Below, in pieces: positions 9,926-20,328 of a stretch of DNA of 64,000 nt; position 1 is the first letter of the stretch; each line of letters opens with the position of its first letter. Position numbers and translations under genes: made by a program. The notes below the pieces were generated by a model that did no database searches, had not been told where the DNA came from, and saw nothing but the letters and a program-made list of their open reading frames with translations. The stretch spans positions 1 to 64,000 of the forward strand of contig JAECUM010004297.1 in NCBI GenBank assembly GCA_016617855.1. The letters are read 5' to 3'. This DNA is from Megalonaias nervosa. Its lineage: Eukaryota; Mollusca; Bivalvia; Unionida; Unionidae.

Positions 9926-10651
9926 GAAAATGGAGACCTCCCGAGGTACCTGCTAGTGACGAGTGCTCAGTGAACTATCAGATTGTAGTTCCAAAATCTT
10001 ACAGACAGGAAATACTTAGTCTGGCCCATGAAACTCCTCTGGCTGGTCTTCTAGTGATCAATAAGACTTATCACAAGGTCTTGACTCACTTTTATTGGCC
10101 AAAAATCAAAAGTGATGTTTGTAAATTTTGTAGATCGTGTCATACTTGTCAAATCCGAAGATACCTAAGGCTCATCTGCAACCTATTCCTGCATTTAACG
10201 AACCATTTAGCAGAATTATGGTAGATTGTGTTGGTCCCTTACCTAAGACCAAGTCAGGCAACCAATATTTGTTGACCATTATGTGTGTGTCAACAAGGTT
10301 CCCAGAGGCAATTCCTTTGAGGAATATTAAAACTAAAGCAATAGTAAAAGCTTTGATAAAGTTTTCTTTACTCAATTTGGCCTTCCCAAATCTGTCCAAC
10401 TGGATCAAGGGTAAAATTTTATGTTTGGAATTTTCCAGCTAATTATGCTTGAATTTGGCATTCAGCAATTCAAGTCAAAAGTGAAATTATGGTTTCACAG
10501 AACGTTAATGGAGAGAACTTTTGAGTCTACTTATAGAGTTCTTTCTCTCTTGCTCATTCTTCAAATTTTTCTTCAAATTAGGTATTACGGCCCTTACAAA
10601 GTTAAGAAGAAAATGAATGAATTAAATTATAATAATAGTACTCTGATCTAA
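9847..10651 (+). pseudogene. Retrotransposon integrase
   Basis: The N-terminal zinc finger starts at HETPLAG (about 10027) and ends CRSCHTCQ (about 10132-10155). The second histidine of the HHCC set appears replaced by leucine in GLLVINKT. After a frameshift near 10140 comes the catalytic core: first Asp in VDCVGPLPK (10224) and the typical FPEAIPL strand. The second Asp (DQG) is only readable in another frame near 10400, and the region of the catalytic Glu is deleted or scrambled near 10470. A C-terminal GPYKVKKKMNELNY motif is visible at about 10590. The enzyme would insert cDNA into host DNA; this copy cannot. Its place between protease and RT is the notable feature. Confidence 0.82.
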
Positions 10652-10659
10652 ATAAATTA

Positions 10660-11780
10660 ATGGAGTACCAGTCTATTGAGAGAGATAGCCAGGTAAATCA
10701 TTCAATTAATTTAGTTGTACTTGTCCCACTCACTGAGAATTCAAGTGAAGGAATTCAATCGGACTCTACTGATTGTGGAGCGACAAATCTTCGGAATTCA
10801 GAAATTATGAAAAATCTGGACCAGAAACTTTTGCATTTGCAACAACAAGAAAGGAATGAACTTAAACAGTTATTATTTGAATATGAGCACTTGTTTCCAG
10901 CTGTTCCTACGAGGACAAACAAAATTTTTCATGACTTTGAAATTGTAAATTCCAAACCTGTGAAACAAAACCCATTCAGGATGAACCCTCTCAAACAGGA
11001 ATACTTGAAAAGGAAATTCAGTATTTGCTGGAGAATGATTTCATAGATCCCAGTAAAAGTGACTGGAGTTCACCATCTATACTTGTTCCGAAAACAGATT
11101 AAACTTTCCGTATGTGCACTGATTATAGGAAGGTGAACAGTGTGACAAAGACAGATTCGTTTCCATTACCAGGAACCGATGACTGCATGGATAAAATTGG
11201 AAAAGCCAAGTATGTCACCAAATTTGATCCTCTGAAAGGATTTTGGAAATTCCACTAACGGAAAGGTCAAAGGAAATTTCGGCATTTGTGACTCCAGATG
11301 GACTTTATTAATATAAAGTGATGCCGGAAGAAGGGTTTGCCAAGTACCTTTCAACGTTTGATGAATATGATTAACTCTGGTCTAGATAATTGTGATGCTT
11401 ATATCGATGATCTCATCATCTACAACAACACCTGGAAAGAACATCTAGCCATAATTCGGAAATTCTTTGACAGACTCACTGATGCAAGTTTGACAATCAA
11501 TTTATCTAAACGTGAGTTCTGCCGTGCTTGTGAAACGTTTCTAGGACATATTGTAGGACATGGACAAGTTAAACCTATAGATGCTACGGTCAAGGCTATC
11601 TCTGAATTCCCTGTGCCTGTCAGTAAAACCCAACTGATGCAATTTTTGGGTATGGCTGGATACTATCGAAACGTTTGTTCCAATTTTTCTAATATTGCTG
11701 AACCTCTGACAAATTTATTGAGCAAGAAAAGCAAGTTTCTTTGGACTGAAAAATTAGTCAGGAGGCTTTTGACAAGTTAA
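10660..11780 (+). pseudogene. Retrotransposon reverse transcriptase
   Basis: The N-terminal linker (LLFEYEHLFPAVPTRTNKIF) and KQNPFRM...LKQEYL lead into RT. Conserved blocks are readable across several frames: SDWSSPSILVPK, FRMCTDYRKVN, DSFPLP, KYVTKFDPLKGF, and the catalytic YIDDLIIYN at about 11399-11425 (YIDD in place of the more common YVDD). The connection FLGHIVGHGQVKP and FLGMAGYYR follows. Stops at 11043 and about 11100, plus frameshifts near 11030, 11250 and 11310, inactivate it. This domain and the following RNase H place the element in Ty3/gypsy despite the domain order. Confidence 0.88.
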
Positions 11781-12201
11781 AGGCCATACTTAAAAGTGCA
11801 CCAGTTCTTACAGCACCAAATTTCAATCTTTTAAACTATTTGTTGATACAAGTGATGTTGGGGTTGGGGCGGTGTTGATTCAAGAAGATAGCAATGGTGT
11901 TGATCATCCGGTGTGCTATTTTTCTAAGAAATTAAATAAGAACCAAAGGAATTACTCAACAATCGAGATGGAATGTTTGGCTTTGATATTGGCATTACAG
12001 CATTTTGAAGTTTACATTAGTTCAGCTCCTCCTCCGATTGTTGTGTTTAATGATCACAACCCCCTTACTTTCATCAACAAGATGAAAAACAAAAATCAAA
12101 GATTATTAAGGTGGAGTCTTTTGTTACATGAATATAATATTGAAATCAGGCACATCAAAGGAAAAGACAATTTAATAGTAATTGCACTTTCCGGTGTATA
12201 G
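11781..12201 (+). pseudogene. Retrotransposon RNase H
   Basis: Motifs in order: FVDTSDVGVGAVL (catalytic Asp, about 11843), YSTIEMECLAL (catalytic Glu) and VVFNDHNPLTF (Asp, with Asn where Thr is usual), then HIKGKDNLIVIALSGV ending at 12201. The last domain is RNase H, and no integrase follows before the 3' LTR. A short frameshift joins it to RT near 11775-11840. Confidence 0.87.
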
Positions 12202-12335
12202 AAATATTATTTCATGTACACTTTGTATAATTCATAAGAGTTCTTCTTATGTAATATTTTTACCTCATGTGTAATTAACATATGGTAAAAATAAAGCTTT
12301 ATTACATAAGTCTTTCTTTTTCTTTATGAGGAAAG
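12202..12335 (+). promoter_or_regulatory. Retrotransposon 3' untranslated region with polypurine tract
   Basis: Non-coding AT-rich DNA between the RNase H stop and the 3' LTR. A short GAGGAAAG purine run abuts the LTR (12329-12335) and is the expected plus-strand primer. Confidence 0.6.
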
Positions 12336-13240
12336 TGTTACGTATATGTAATTTAATTACTTGATTGTTAGTTTTAAATTTCTTTCATTTTTTTATTTTA
12401 TTGCATTACATGTTACTGTAATGATAATTTTGTCTACAGGATTTGATTTGTTTTTGATAAATTCAGTTCGGTTCTGACTGTTCTTATTCTCACAATAAAC
12501 AAGTCATGATTGCAACATTGAATTTTTAGCTGACCTAGTTCCCGACCTTGATTCAGAACTTGTAAACAACTTTTTTTAATTTTTTTTTTTATTGAATCTT
12601 ATAGTAAGATTTGTTCAATGTAATCAAATCCGTAAATGGTCTACGTGATAATTGACATATAATGTTTCTGCGCCGCGGCAAAGGAAGTGATCACGTGACC
12701 CTATCAGGTGATCCCGTACTTCGTTGCAATTAGAGATAAAAACTAACATTTCATAGTGATTTTGATTCAGTCGTAATTCACACATTCAGAGCTCAAAGGT
12801 GTTTTTGTGTTGTTGCCAGTTTGAATTGAGTTTTTATTTAAAATAATTTATTTTCCCTGGAGACTTTATCCAGTGCTCATTCGAATTCTTGGACAAAGAT
12901 ATTTATAGAAATTATTCGGAATTCTAAAGCCGAATTATTATTCTTGGATTCAAAAAGGAACTGTTCATACGTCAAAACAAAAGAGGTTATAGAAGACGTC
13001 ATCGCCCTCCATCTTGGAACTTCATCAGGATTTGAACGGTGATTCATTTAGAACTTTTTAGTAATGGGACTTATATTTTTAAATTCTGGGATAAATTTTT
13101 GGATTAGATTCACAAACCGTAAGTCCTTTTTCATATTTTTACCTTGTTTTCTAGGGAAATAAATTAATTTGTTAAATTTTACAAAGCTTGTTGGCTTCAG
13201 TCTTTTCTTTGTTACTTTGTACGAGCCTAGACACGTAACA
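12336..13240 (+). repeat. 3' LTR
   Basis: 905 bp, TGTTACG...CGTAACA. Nearly identical to 6861-7764 with small indels in A/T runs. Its last base abuts CATTATAG, the end of the viral capsid gene. Confidence 0.95.
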
Positions 13241-13242
13241 CA

Positions 13243-14562
13243 TTATAGTATCATAGATGATTTAATTATGTTTTCGACTGGGGCATCAATGATTCTCATT
13301 CGTCCACCAACACCTTCAAGCAACATTGTTTTATCTGTGAGTATAACAGCGATTGCTCTATAATTAGCAACAGCTAGACGAGCTCGAAAGAGCAAATCCA
13401 AGAGTTCCAGTGAGAAATAATAGATCGGATACAGTGTTGTAAAATCCCGCTGAGATATTTGCAAACCAGTATCAACTTTTTTATCACGCCCCATGAATGT
13501 CATCAAACGATGATATGCACGTGCAACTTGATTGTTATCAAAATTCAGTAATATATTCTCAGCTGGTTCTTGATGTCTGTTTATTCTCAAAGAAACTTCA
13601 GTAACACCAAGTTTGTCAAATATCATTACACTACGTAACTGTGAGCTTACTCAAGCAGCATCTTGGAAAGCAATAAATATATGTCCCGGTGCAGAGACAC
13701 CTTGCTGTGATGCTATCTGCCATGTGAACAAAACATTAATGTTACTTTGAACACTATTTGTGGTCATAGTCAACCATGATAATATTGATTTACCGCCGCT
13801 GTCCATAAAAGAATGTAACCGTTGTTCTTCGGTTAATGATGGAGTCACTGTTGGCATCCACAAAGAAAGTTTTGTCAGTACTACTTTTCCATGAAGTGCA
13901 GCGGTTGCAACTGGATCAACTCCTTCAGCGTGCCATATTGCATCATCGTCGGTAGGTTTTCTCACAAGGACGATTGTATGTTTTGCCCCGAAGATAACCT
14001 TTCTGATATTTCTGCAAAATCCAGAGATATGTGATAGTGGAATCACACGTGAAAATTCTTCATTGTCGTTCAACATTAATCGACGTGTTGCGAATCCCAA
14101 GTTGAAATTTTCATTCATTGATACGGCTGTGTCGCCAGCTACATTTAGTGTTACGTTTCTGTTTTCTGGATAATCAGTTGTATCCTTTGCAAACATCATT
14201 GATGGACCAGCTGATCTCGAGTAATCGTCGCTGTATCTTGCAAGGCCAAGTATCGTTGTGGCAACGTCGACGTCGTTCTGAATTAATCCAATATTTCTTC
14301 CGTCAATCATGTATGTGGCACTGTTAAATAACGCCATGACGCTATTATTAACAAAACCAACTCGATCATCAATTCTGTATGCTGTATTATTTGTTTTTAA
14401 AAGTCTACCTTCGATCTCAATAAATGCCTCAGCAGGTAAGAAATATCTACTTGTATCATGAACTTGTAATTCGATTCTTCCACGTTCGTCAGGTACACGA
14501 GCGTCATCAGAATAATACTGATAATCATGTACCGATTCATCTTTGAGAACTGGTGCGTCCAT
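13243..14562 (-). pseudogene. Major capsid protein (double jelly-roll type), single in-frame stop
   Basis: ATG 14562 to TAA 13243-13245 is one frame of 440 codons broken only by TGA at 13651-13653. Both halves are beta-rich, as in a double jelly-roll capsid protein. The N-terminal half has SAT-type strands around FVNNSVMALFNSATYMIDG, a DVATTILGLARYSDDYSRS segment, and VIPLSHISGF...GAKHTIVLVRK. The C-terminal half has QISQRDFTTLYPIYYF. These match, by recall, the capsid proteins of Polinton-like viruses found integrated in cnidarian and arthropod genomes; double jelly-roll proteins form hexagonal capsomers. The length (439 residue positions) suits the short MCP class rather than classical Polinton MCPs. 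Its stop shares an A with an ATG (TAATG), and the retrotransposon inserted exactly there. Confidence 0.75.
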
Positions 14563-14672
14563 GTCGAATGTGGGATCAAATATATGTTTGAAAATCTTGA
14601 TTATATTTGTTATCGTCTAACACGAGGACCACATCCTGCAATCGGACTAGCAGCTATATTTTTATTTTATTT

Positions 14673-15078
14673 TTATTTTTCTGATAGAGGTACACCAGCA
14701 AACTCTGCTAATCTTTGATTTGCAGCTTGATTTATTATTTTACTAACATTTGCAGGCATAACTTCGGTGCTGGGTAATTTTACTGGCTGAGGTCGGACCG
14801 ACTGAGGTCTGCATATTAATCGTGCTAGTCTATCCTTGATTGCCGAGAATGCTTTACCGGTAATATCACCAACAACACCAATACCTTTATCACGAACAAC
14901 GTCAATAGCTTTCATTCCCAGTTGCTTTGCAATCGGTATCGCTTTTGGGGCTATCCTTCTAAAAAAGACCCTGAACAAAATTGCCGAGTTCATCTCCGTA
15001 GTACGCTTTATATGTAGGTAATCGTGAATTTATCACCCTGACCATGATCGGTCCACGGTGAGCATTATGTATAAACAT
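14673..15078 (-). pseudogene. Small basic viral protein, one frameshift
   Basis: The frame from ATG 15078 (or 15045, MVRVINSRLPTYKAYYGDE) shifts at a run of six T near 14960-14970 into the frame of the 106-residue open part ending at 14673. The middle is an amphipathic/basic helix (RRIAPKAIPIAKQLGMKAID) with glycine-valine repeats (KGIGVVGDITGK). The C-terminus contains a proline/arginine stretch (CRPQSVRPQPVK). This is like minor capsid or DNA-condensing proteins next to capsid genes in adenovirus-like elements, but no family can be named. It lies 111 bp upstream of the capsid gene, same strand. Confidence 0.45.
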
Positions 15079-15116
15079 CTTATTTTCTTGTCACTGATCT
15101 GATTGTATACCCTTAA

Positions 15117-16064
15117 TCAAACACTGCAGTAATCATTGGCGATTTCATCGATGAGGGATCGATAAACATTAATATCCATGATACCACCTGTAAATAATCT
15201 CTGACAAATATCAGCTGCTTCATTAATGATTTCTGAGGAATTATTGCCGGCTCGTATTCTGCCAATTAGAATTTCTAGTCTGTCCACGTCGGCACGGACG
15301 TTATTGGGGCATGGAGTAATAAGACCACTTCCTGAAGTGACCCAAACGCTCAGACCACTTCCAGTTATTTCTTTCTTTCTTGTTGAACGTGATTCACTCC
15401 TTCGTTTAATTTCTTCATATTCCAAATCTTCTTTTCCTTTTTGTTTCCTTGCTCGTTCAACCTCTTTAATTTTCGACTTCATTCCTTCTTCTTTTTGTTT
15501 TTATTTTTCTTGTTTTGCTCGTTCAATATGCTCATCTACTGCCTGGCTAAAAATATTAAAATTATTAATATCTTCCGCAGTTCTGATTTGCGGTGTATTA
15601 GAAGCAACGCGATATACATCATTCATCCAATTAACAGATCTCATAGATCTAACATGTTCGGGTTTTACATAATTGTCTCTATTATAATATCCAAACGCGG
15701 CAATATCAAGTAATTGGTCTCGATGCCTGATAGCGGCAATACCTTCAGGCGTGAATTTTTCTGTGATGTTATTTCTGGCTCTTGGCGGAGGTTGTGGCTG
15801 ATCTTCAGGTGGTGGTTGAGATTGAAGACGCCCAGCAATATCAGCAGGCAATGTTTCAAGAGTTTTTTGTATTGCCTCAGTTGCTGTAACAATTTTCTTT
15901 GTTGGTTCGACAATTGGTTTAAATAACCGTTCTGTACCCTCTGTAAATTTCATCTGAGACTCCTGACGCGCTTGTAGTTGTTGCTTGACAGAATCACGAA
16001 CGGGGAGATATTTCATAATTGCCTCTAGTCGCTGTCGAGCTAGTTTAGCTGTGTGAAATTCCAT
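15117..16064 (-). pseudogene. Viral coiled-coil/proline-rich structural protein, single in-frame stop
   Basis: ATG 16064 to the stop at 15117 is one frame of about 315 codons interrupted only by TAA at 15501-15503, inside a lysine/glutamine-rich region. The N-terminal 80 residues are helical (KLARQRLEAIMKYL, TEGTERLFKPIVEPTKKI). A proline stretch (SQPPPEDQPQPPPR) follows, then an NWMNDVYRVA segment, a charged coiled coil, and a compact C-terminal domain (NNVRADVDRLEILIGRIRAG). No named family is recognised; proteins of this layout in viral islands may be scaffolding or internal virion proteins. It is the first gene of the minus-strand structural series. Confidence 0.5.
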
Positions 16065-16139
16065 TATTGCTATAATAATGATTTAATTTTGCACACCCAC
16101 ACAGCAGCAGAGAGGGCGACGACAAAGAGTGAGTGTCCG

Positions 16140-16190
16140 ATGGGTAAACAAACACGCCATAAAAAACGAAAACACAAAAATCAAAAATAA
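16140..16190 (+). CDS. Very small basic peptide frame, divergent from the structural genes
   Basis: ATG 16140 to TAA 16188-16190 encodes 16 residues, MGKQTRHKKRKHKNQK, more than half Lys/Arg/His. It starts 75 bp from the ATG of the minus-strand gene at 16064, so the two could share a divergent promoter. It may be the surviving start of a longer viral gene cut off at the right border, a tiny DNA-binding peptide, or chance. Confidence 0.2.
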   Translation: MGKQTRHKKRKHKNQK

Positions 16191-16204
16191 AGTAACAAAA
16201 TGAG

Positions 16205-16501
16205 CTAACCCAATTGGAGAAGTTTCGGTCGGTTAGAGGCTTCGGTAAGACGTTATTGATCTTGTATTTTCATTTTTGTAGGAAGCTTTGTTTTTCAGCA
16301 AAATCTCTAACTGAAACTGTTGTAGGATTTGCCCTCCCTACTGCTACACTTTATCAAATAAAAATGGGTGGTATTAAAACCAGCACTTTAACGGCTTACA
16401 AGAGTAATCCCACTATTTTAGACGGGTGCCATAGTGGGGTGCCAGGATTCCACAACCAGAGTTTTGGCTTTTTTCCTTCCTTAAATAAAATTCTTGGTAC
16501 C

Positions 16502-16543
<42 letters not shown>

Positions 16544-18418
16544 TACACACACAAACACACCTTCTGATACACCGCGTTTTTCTGCATGTCGGGTGGACCA
16601 GGTAGAAAAGATATTTCCCTGGATTTATCGTATGCAGCGTTTGTCAAAATCGAAATATCATTCCCTTGCATTGAATATTCATATTCTTTTCATTGGTGAT
16701 AGTATGTACGTTTGTGTGTGATCACTCCTACCCTTTTTGCTCCTTTCCCTACATGTATGATATTATGTAAATATGTTTGTGCGTATTATATGTGTATATT
16801 CTAACCCTGTTGGGGATGAAAGCATGTTTGTGTATGTGTCAATACTCATATCCTTTTTGTTGGTTAGAAGGTGTAGGTGTTAGTAAATGAGTGGATGCTG
16901 CTCAGACGGCGTTGATAGTGTTGGTGCATATACAAGCACTCCTGGCATTTTCTTTGATTAGTAATTGCACGTCTTGATCTGTAGATGAGTGGTTAATGAT
17001 TAATCAAACTGTGTTTTGGCGTGTAGGTGTGGATCCTGATCAGTCAAACAGTGTGCTGGTTAGTTGATACAAGTGTATAAAATTTGTTGCTCTTTTTAAA
17101 GCTAATAGTATGCTTGTATATATATGTAAGCAGTCTCACCTTGCTCGTTAGTTAGTAAATGTTGGTGTTGTCCAGCCGATGAGTGAGTGCTGGTCAGTCA
17201 GATGTCGTGTTGGTTAATATGTGTTAGTACTGGTCAGGTGATCCGTGCATTAGTCAGAAGGCGTGCGTGTTGGTCAGTACATGAGTGGGTGATGGTCAAT
17301 AAGACAGCTTGTTGATTAGTTGTTGTAGTTTTAACATTACATATGCCGGTGTCCCGATAAATTTCAGAATGTTTCAACGTAGCATTTGCCTTGCCCCAGA
17401 CATTCCCATCATATCGTACCTATTAAAATCATTAACATTTCATTTCCAATTGTCCCCATGCATTTTCCCTTTGTCCCTATAGTACCATCTAGAGAAAATA
17501 ATATAGACGTCTTTTATATTTACGTTTCTCTTTCTCCCAATAGTGCTATTTTTCAAAGTAAATTTTTATGGAGACGTAATATTCAGTGCCCCTTGTCCCC
17601 ATAATGACATACTGATGCTAAGTTTACCCTTGTCCGCCGATTGCCACACTAATTTTAATTATATGGACTTTATAACACTGAATTCCGATTTTACCACAAT
17701 TTGAATTTATGTCCATAAAGTGTTAAATGTTACTACTTACGCCCGCACCGTCTTTAATACTTATGTTGGAAATCGAATTTTTTTATACAGTAGTCATTTT
17801 CTTTTTGTGACAAAATCAAAAGGTTTTCACCTTACCAAATGCCAATCATTAACAATGTTTGGTCAAGATCTGTTATGTAGAGCTATTGTTATTGTGCATA
17901 AACTATATTTATTCTTTAAGTCTCACTGACCTTGGCCTTTGATCAGCTGGCCGCCGAATCAACAGGGTTCTTCTTTGATCCAAGTCATAGACTAAACTTG
18001 CTCAATTTTAGACGATGGAAAAATCAAGTCATTTTGCGAAGAAAGAAACTATTATATTTCTTTTAGTCACAGTGACCTTGACGTTTGACTTTAATATTGC
18101 TCGGCGTCTTTCTTGACCTAAGAGCAAGCAATCCACAAAGTTTGGTAACTGTAAATGGCTAAGTAATAAGTTACTGGTAGAAAACTATTTTTCTTCTTTC
18201 ATTCATATTGCTATTTATCCTGGAATCTTGGCACTGTGAATTCGATAGTTCATACTTACCCTAAGTGCAGACTATCCACAAAGTAACTGTATATAATCAT
18301 TGACATCTCGAGCTACTGTGCGAAACTGAAATTTGTGACAGATGGACGGGCGGACAAATTCATGACATAATACACTATGACTTATGGCGGGCATATCAAA
18401 CAACGATCCAAAATAATA

Positions 18419-18420
<2 letters not shown>
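16205..18420. other. Host non-coding DNA, no gene seen
   Basis: Contains a CA microsatellite at 16503-16542. At 16860-17340 is a degenerate array of short GTTGGTCAGT/GATGAGTG motifs. At 17920-18330 are diverged copies of a repeat with TCACAGTGACCTTGAC and ATCCACAAAGTTTGG, the same family as intron 3 of YJU2 but in reverse orientation. No coding frame with family resemblance. Confidence 0.7.
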
Positions 18421-18469
<49 letters not shown>

Positions 18470-18680
18470 TTTGGATTTTTAACGTAGCTTTAACAATTTT
18501 TCAGTCATATCGCTACGATGTCTGCGACGTGGCAGTTTATAGTGATGTCTAGTATTGGAGCATCATGCCACAGACATGTAGCATCATGTACCACCATGTC
18601 ACATTGTCCTGACACCAGGCCGACCAGTCCTAACACTAATCTGTTAATGCTGAGCCCCAAGCGAGGCAGCTGTTAGAAAT
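18421..18680 (-). mobile_element. SINE copy with (CA)n tail, reverse orientation
   Basis: Read on the minus strand it contains TCGCTTGGGGCTCAGCATTAA, TAGTGTTAGGACTGGTCGGCC, GGCATGATGCTCC and CACTATAAACTGCC, then ends in a (CA)n run that is the microsatellite at 18421-18468. The same order recurs on the plus strand at 48034-48297. This is the 3' body of a tRNA-derived SINE common in molluscs (RUDI/V-SINE-like by memory). The tRNA head is missing or unrecognisable here. Confidence 0.7.
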
Positions 18681-18689
18681 TTCTGAAGG

Positions 18690-20276
18690 TGAATGTGGTA
18701 TCATCCTACGTGTTATAAAAAGCGAAGTTGCGCCTACATCAGCCATGTTTCATGCACTCAGTAGTCACAAATATGTCCGCTTGCTAATATAAATTGTCGC
18801 TATTGGGAGTTCCAATTTTATCGACGTTGTTTGCATTTTGCCAGTCTGCATTCGTGTTCAGGAAATATGAGTATCTCTCCATGTTGATTAAGAGCCATTA
18901 ACACAGGGAAAATACATAGTCCAGTCAATACAAGAATGTGCTGTTATCTCGCTGTCTTAAAATAAAAAACTTTATCAGTCCTCTGCTTATTGCGATAATG
19001 AAGCATTCGAGACTGCTTATAAGTAAAAATATGCCTGCGACTTCCCGATTTGCCCATCTCACATTCAAAATCTGGGCCTCAAGGGTAAAGTCCAACTGAG
19101 TAATACTAAATGCATTGACCAATTTATTTACACATCTGAAATCATCTTTCGTGATCAATAAGTGTGTATATGGCTATAGAATGTATATTTCGATATCCAA
19201 AACAAAATCCATCGGAGTGGGGTGGAGTCTGCGACCGTTGTCGACTGCATGCATTTATATGTTTAATCACGATAGTAAAAATCTAGGTTTCAAATAAAAC
19301 GATCTGTAGAGACTTTCAATGTTTAGAGAATAATGGACCTAGAAAGACAGTAAAAATGGGATTTTCAATTGAATACAGCCCAGCAACGCAGGTGCAGATA
19401 GGTACATAGACTACACAATGTGCAGAAAGAAATATGAATACAGACTATGAAAATATTACAAACTGATCAGCTTCGTATCATCATAATGTTCATCACTGAC
19501 ATTATTATCGTTGTTGTTATTACCAACAGACATGTACTACTGCGTCATTTTTTATATGACCAGTACAGTCATCCATACATTTTTTGTATCTCTTTTCCTG
19601 CTTTTTAGGCCTGAATAAAACGTCTTTTATTTTGCAAGCATTATGTGCAGAAAAGCAGTTTATGTTCAATATCTCAAAGTTTTAAACAAATTCCACTTTT
19701 CCTTTCGACTCGATGAATTCGTGTTAAAGTATCAGTGACAGCTGAGTTGCACTGCTTCAAAGTTTGTCGACAAAAAGGTATGGATTTTTTAGCGTTGTAA
19801 TTTCTCTCACAAACTCATTAAGTGTTAAAGGGTAAGCTATTGAAAGAAACAGGGTATCGCTATTACCAAAATGTATAGCCATTTCTGTATACTTGGTGTA
19901 CGTTCCCCCACCGACCCATGCCGAATTGTTCATTATCAATAATCTACAACGGAGAAACAGGTGACTTATTAAATTGTAAAGAATGCACAGCCCATTCTCC
20001 ATTGCGCTCGTCGTCCTACATGATTATATAATTGACAAAATTTAATATTTCTAATAGTACTTACCACTGTAGTTTTTGAAGAAAAAAAAATCAATAACAG
20101 GCTCAATCAACAAATTTAATTCGTTCCAGGTTACGTCGTAAATACACTTTCCGTTACGTCATGCACTTCTCAGCTAGGCAATATGGTGAACGCAAAATGA
20201 ATAATCGCTCGAGTTTTTAATCAGTCGTCCTCTTTTTCAGGCTTCTCTGACACTCTTGTTTGTTTATTTTGTGTGC

Positions 20277-20328
<52 letters not shown>

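Larger units (their letters stand above)
6861..13240 (+). mobile_element. Gmr1-like Ty3/gypsy LTR retrotransposon (degenerate)
   Basis: A 6380-bp element bounded by LTRs beginning TGTTACG and ending CGTAACA, a perfect 7-bp terminal inverted repeat. The flanks are CACT (6857-6860) and CATT (13241-13244), compatible with a 4-bp target duplication with one change. Internal order is capsid, zinc knuckle, protease, integrase (HHCC finger and core), RT and RNase H, with nothing but a purine tract after RNase H. Integrase before RT is the Ty1/copia order, but the RT (YIDD) and RNase H (DHNPLTF) are Ty3/gypsy-like. This combination defines Gmr1-like elements. All ORFs carry stops or frameshifts. The two LTRs differ only slightly, by eye about 95-97% identical, so the insertion is not ancient. 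Confidence 0.88.
194..16190. mobile_element. Integrated, decayed Polinton-like/adenovirus-like DNA virus, split by a retrotransposon
   Basis: Two blocks of densely packed, mostly minus-strand reading frames (2595-6860 and 13243-16064) belong to one element, separated only by the LTR retrotransposon at 6861-13240. Genes abut or overlap (TAATG, ATGA and nested stop/starts), which is viral and unlike the intron-rich host DNA to the right. Recognised parts are a major capsid protein, an adenovirus-type protease, a pX-like protein, a fibre with tail-fibre repeats and an HNH homing nuclease. Such capsid plus protease sets define Polintons, Polinton-like viruses and adintoviruses. Polymerase, packaging ATPase and integrase genes are not visible. 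Terminal inverted repeats were not found, so both borders are approximate. Nearly every gene is broken, so it is an old, inactive copy. Confidence 0.8.

Noticed and set aside
13241..13244. 5-bp target duplication for the LTR element
   Set aside because: Flanks agree only over 4 bases with one mismatch; a 5-bp match is not present.
16860..17340. Telomere-like or satellite array
   Set aside because: GTTGGTCAGT motifs are irregular in spacing and sequence; low-complexity drift is enough.
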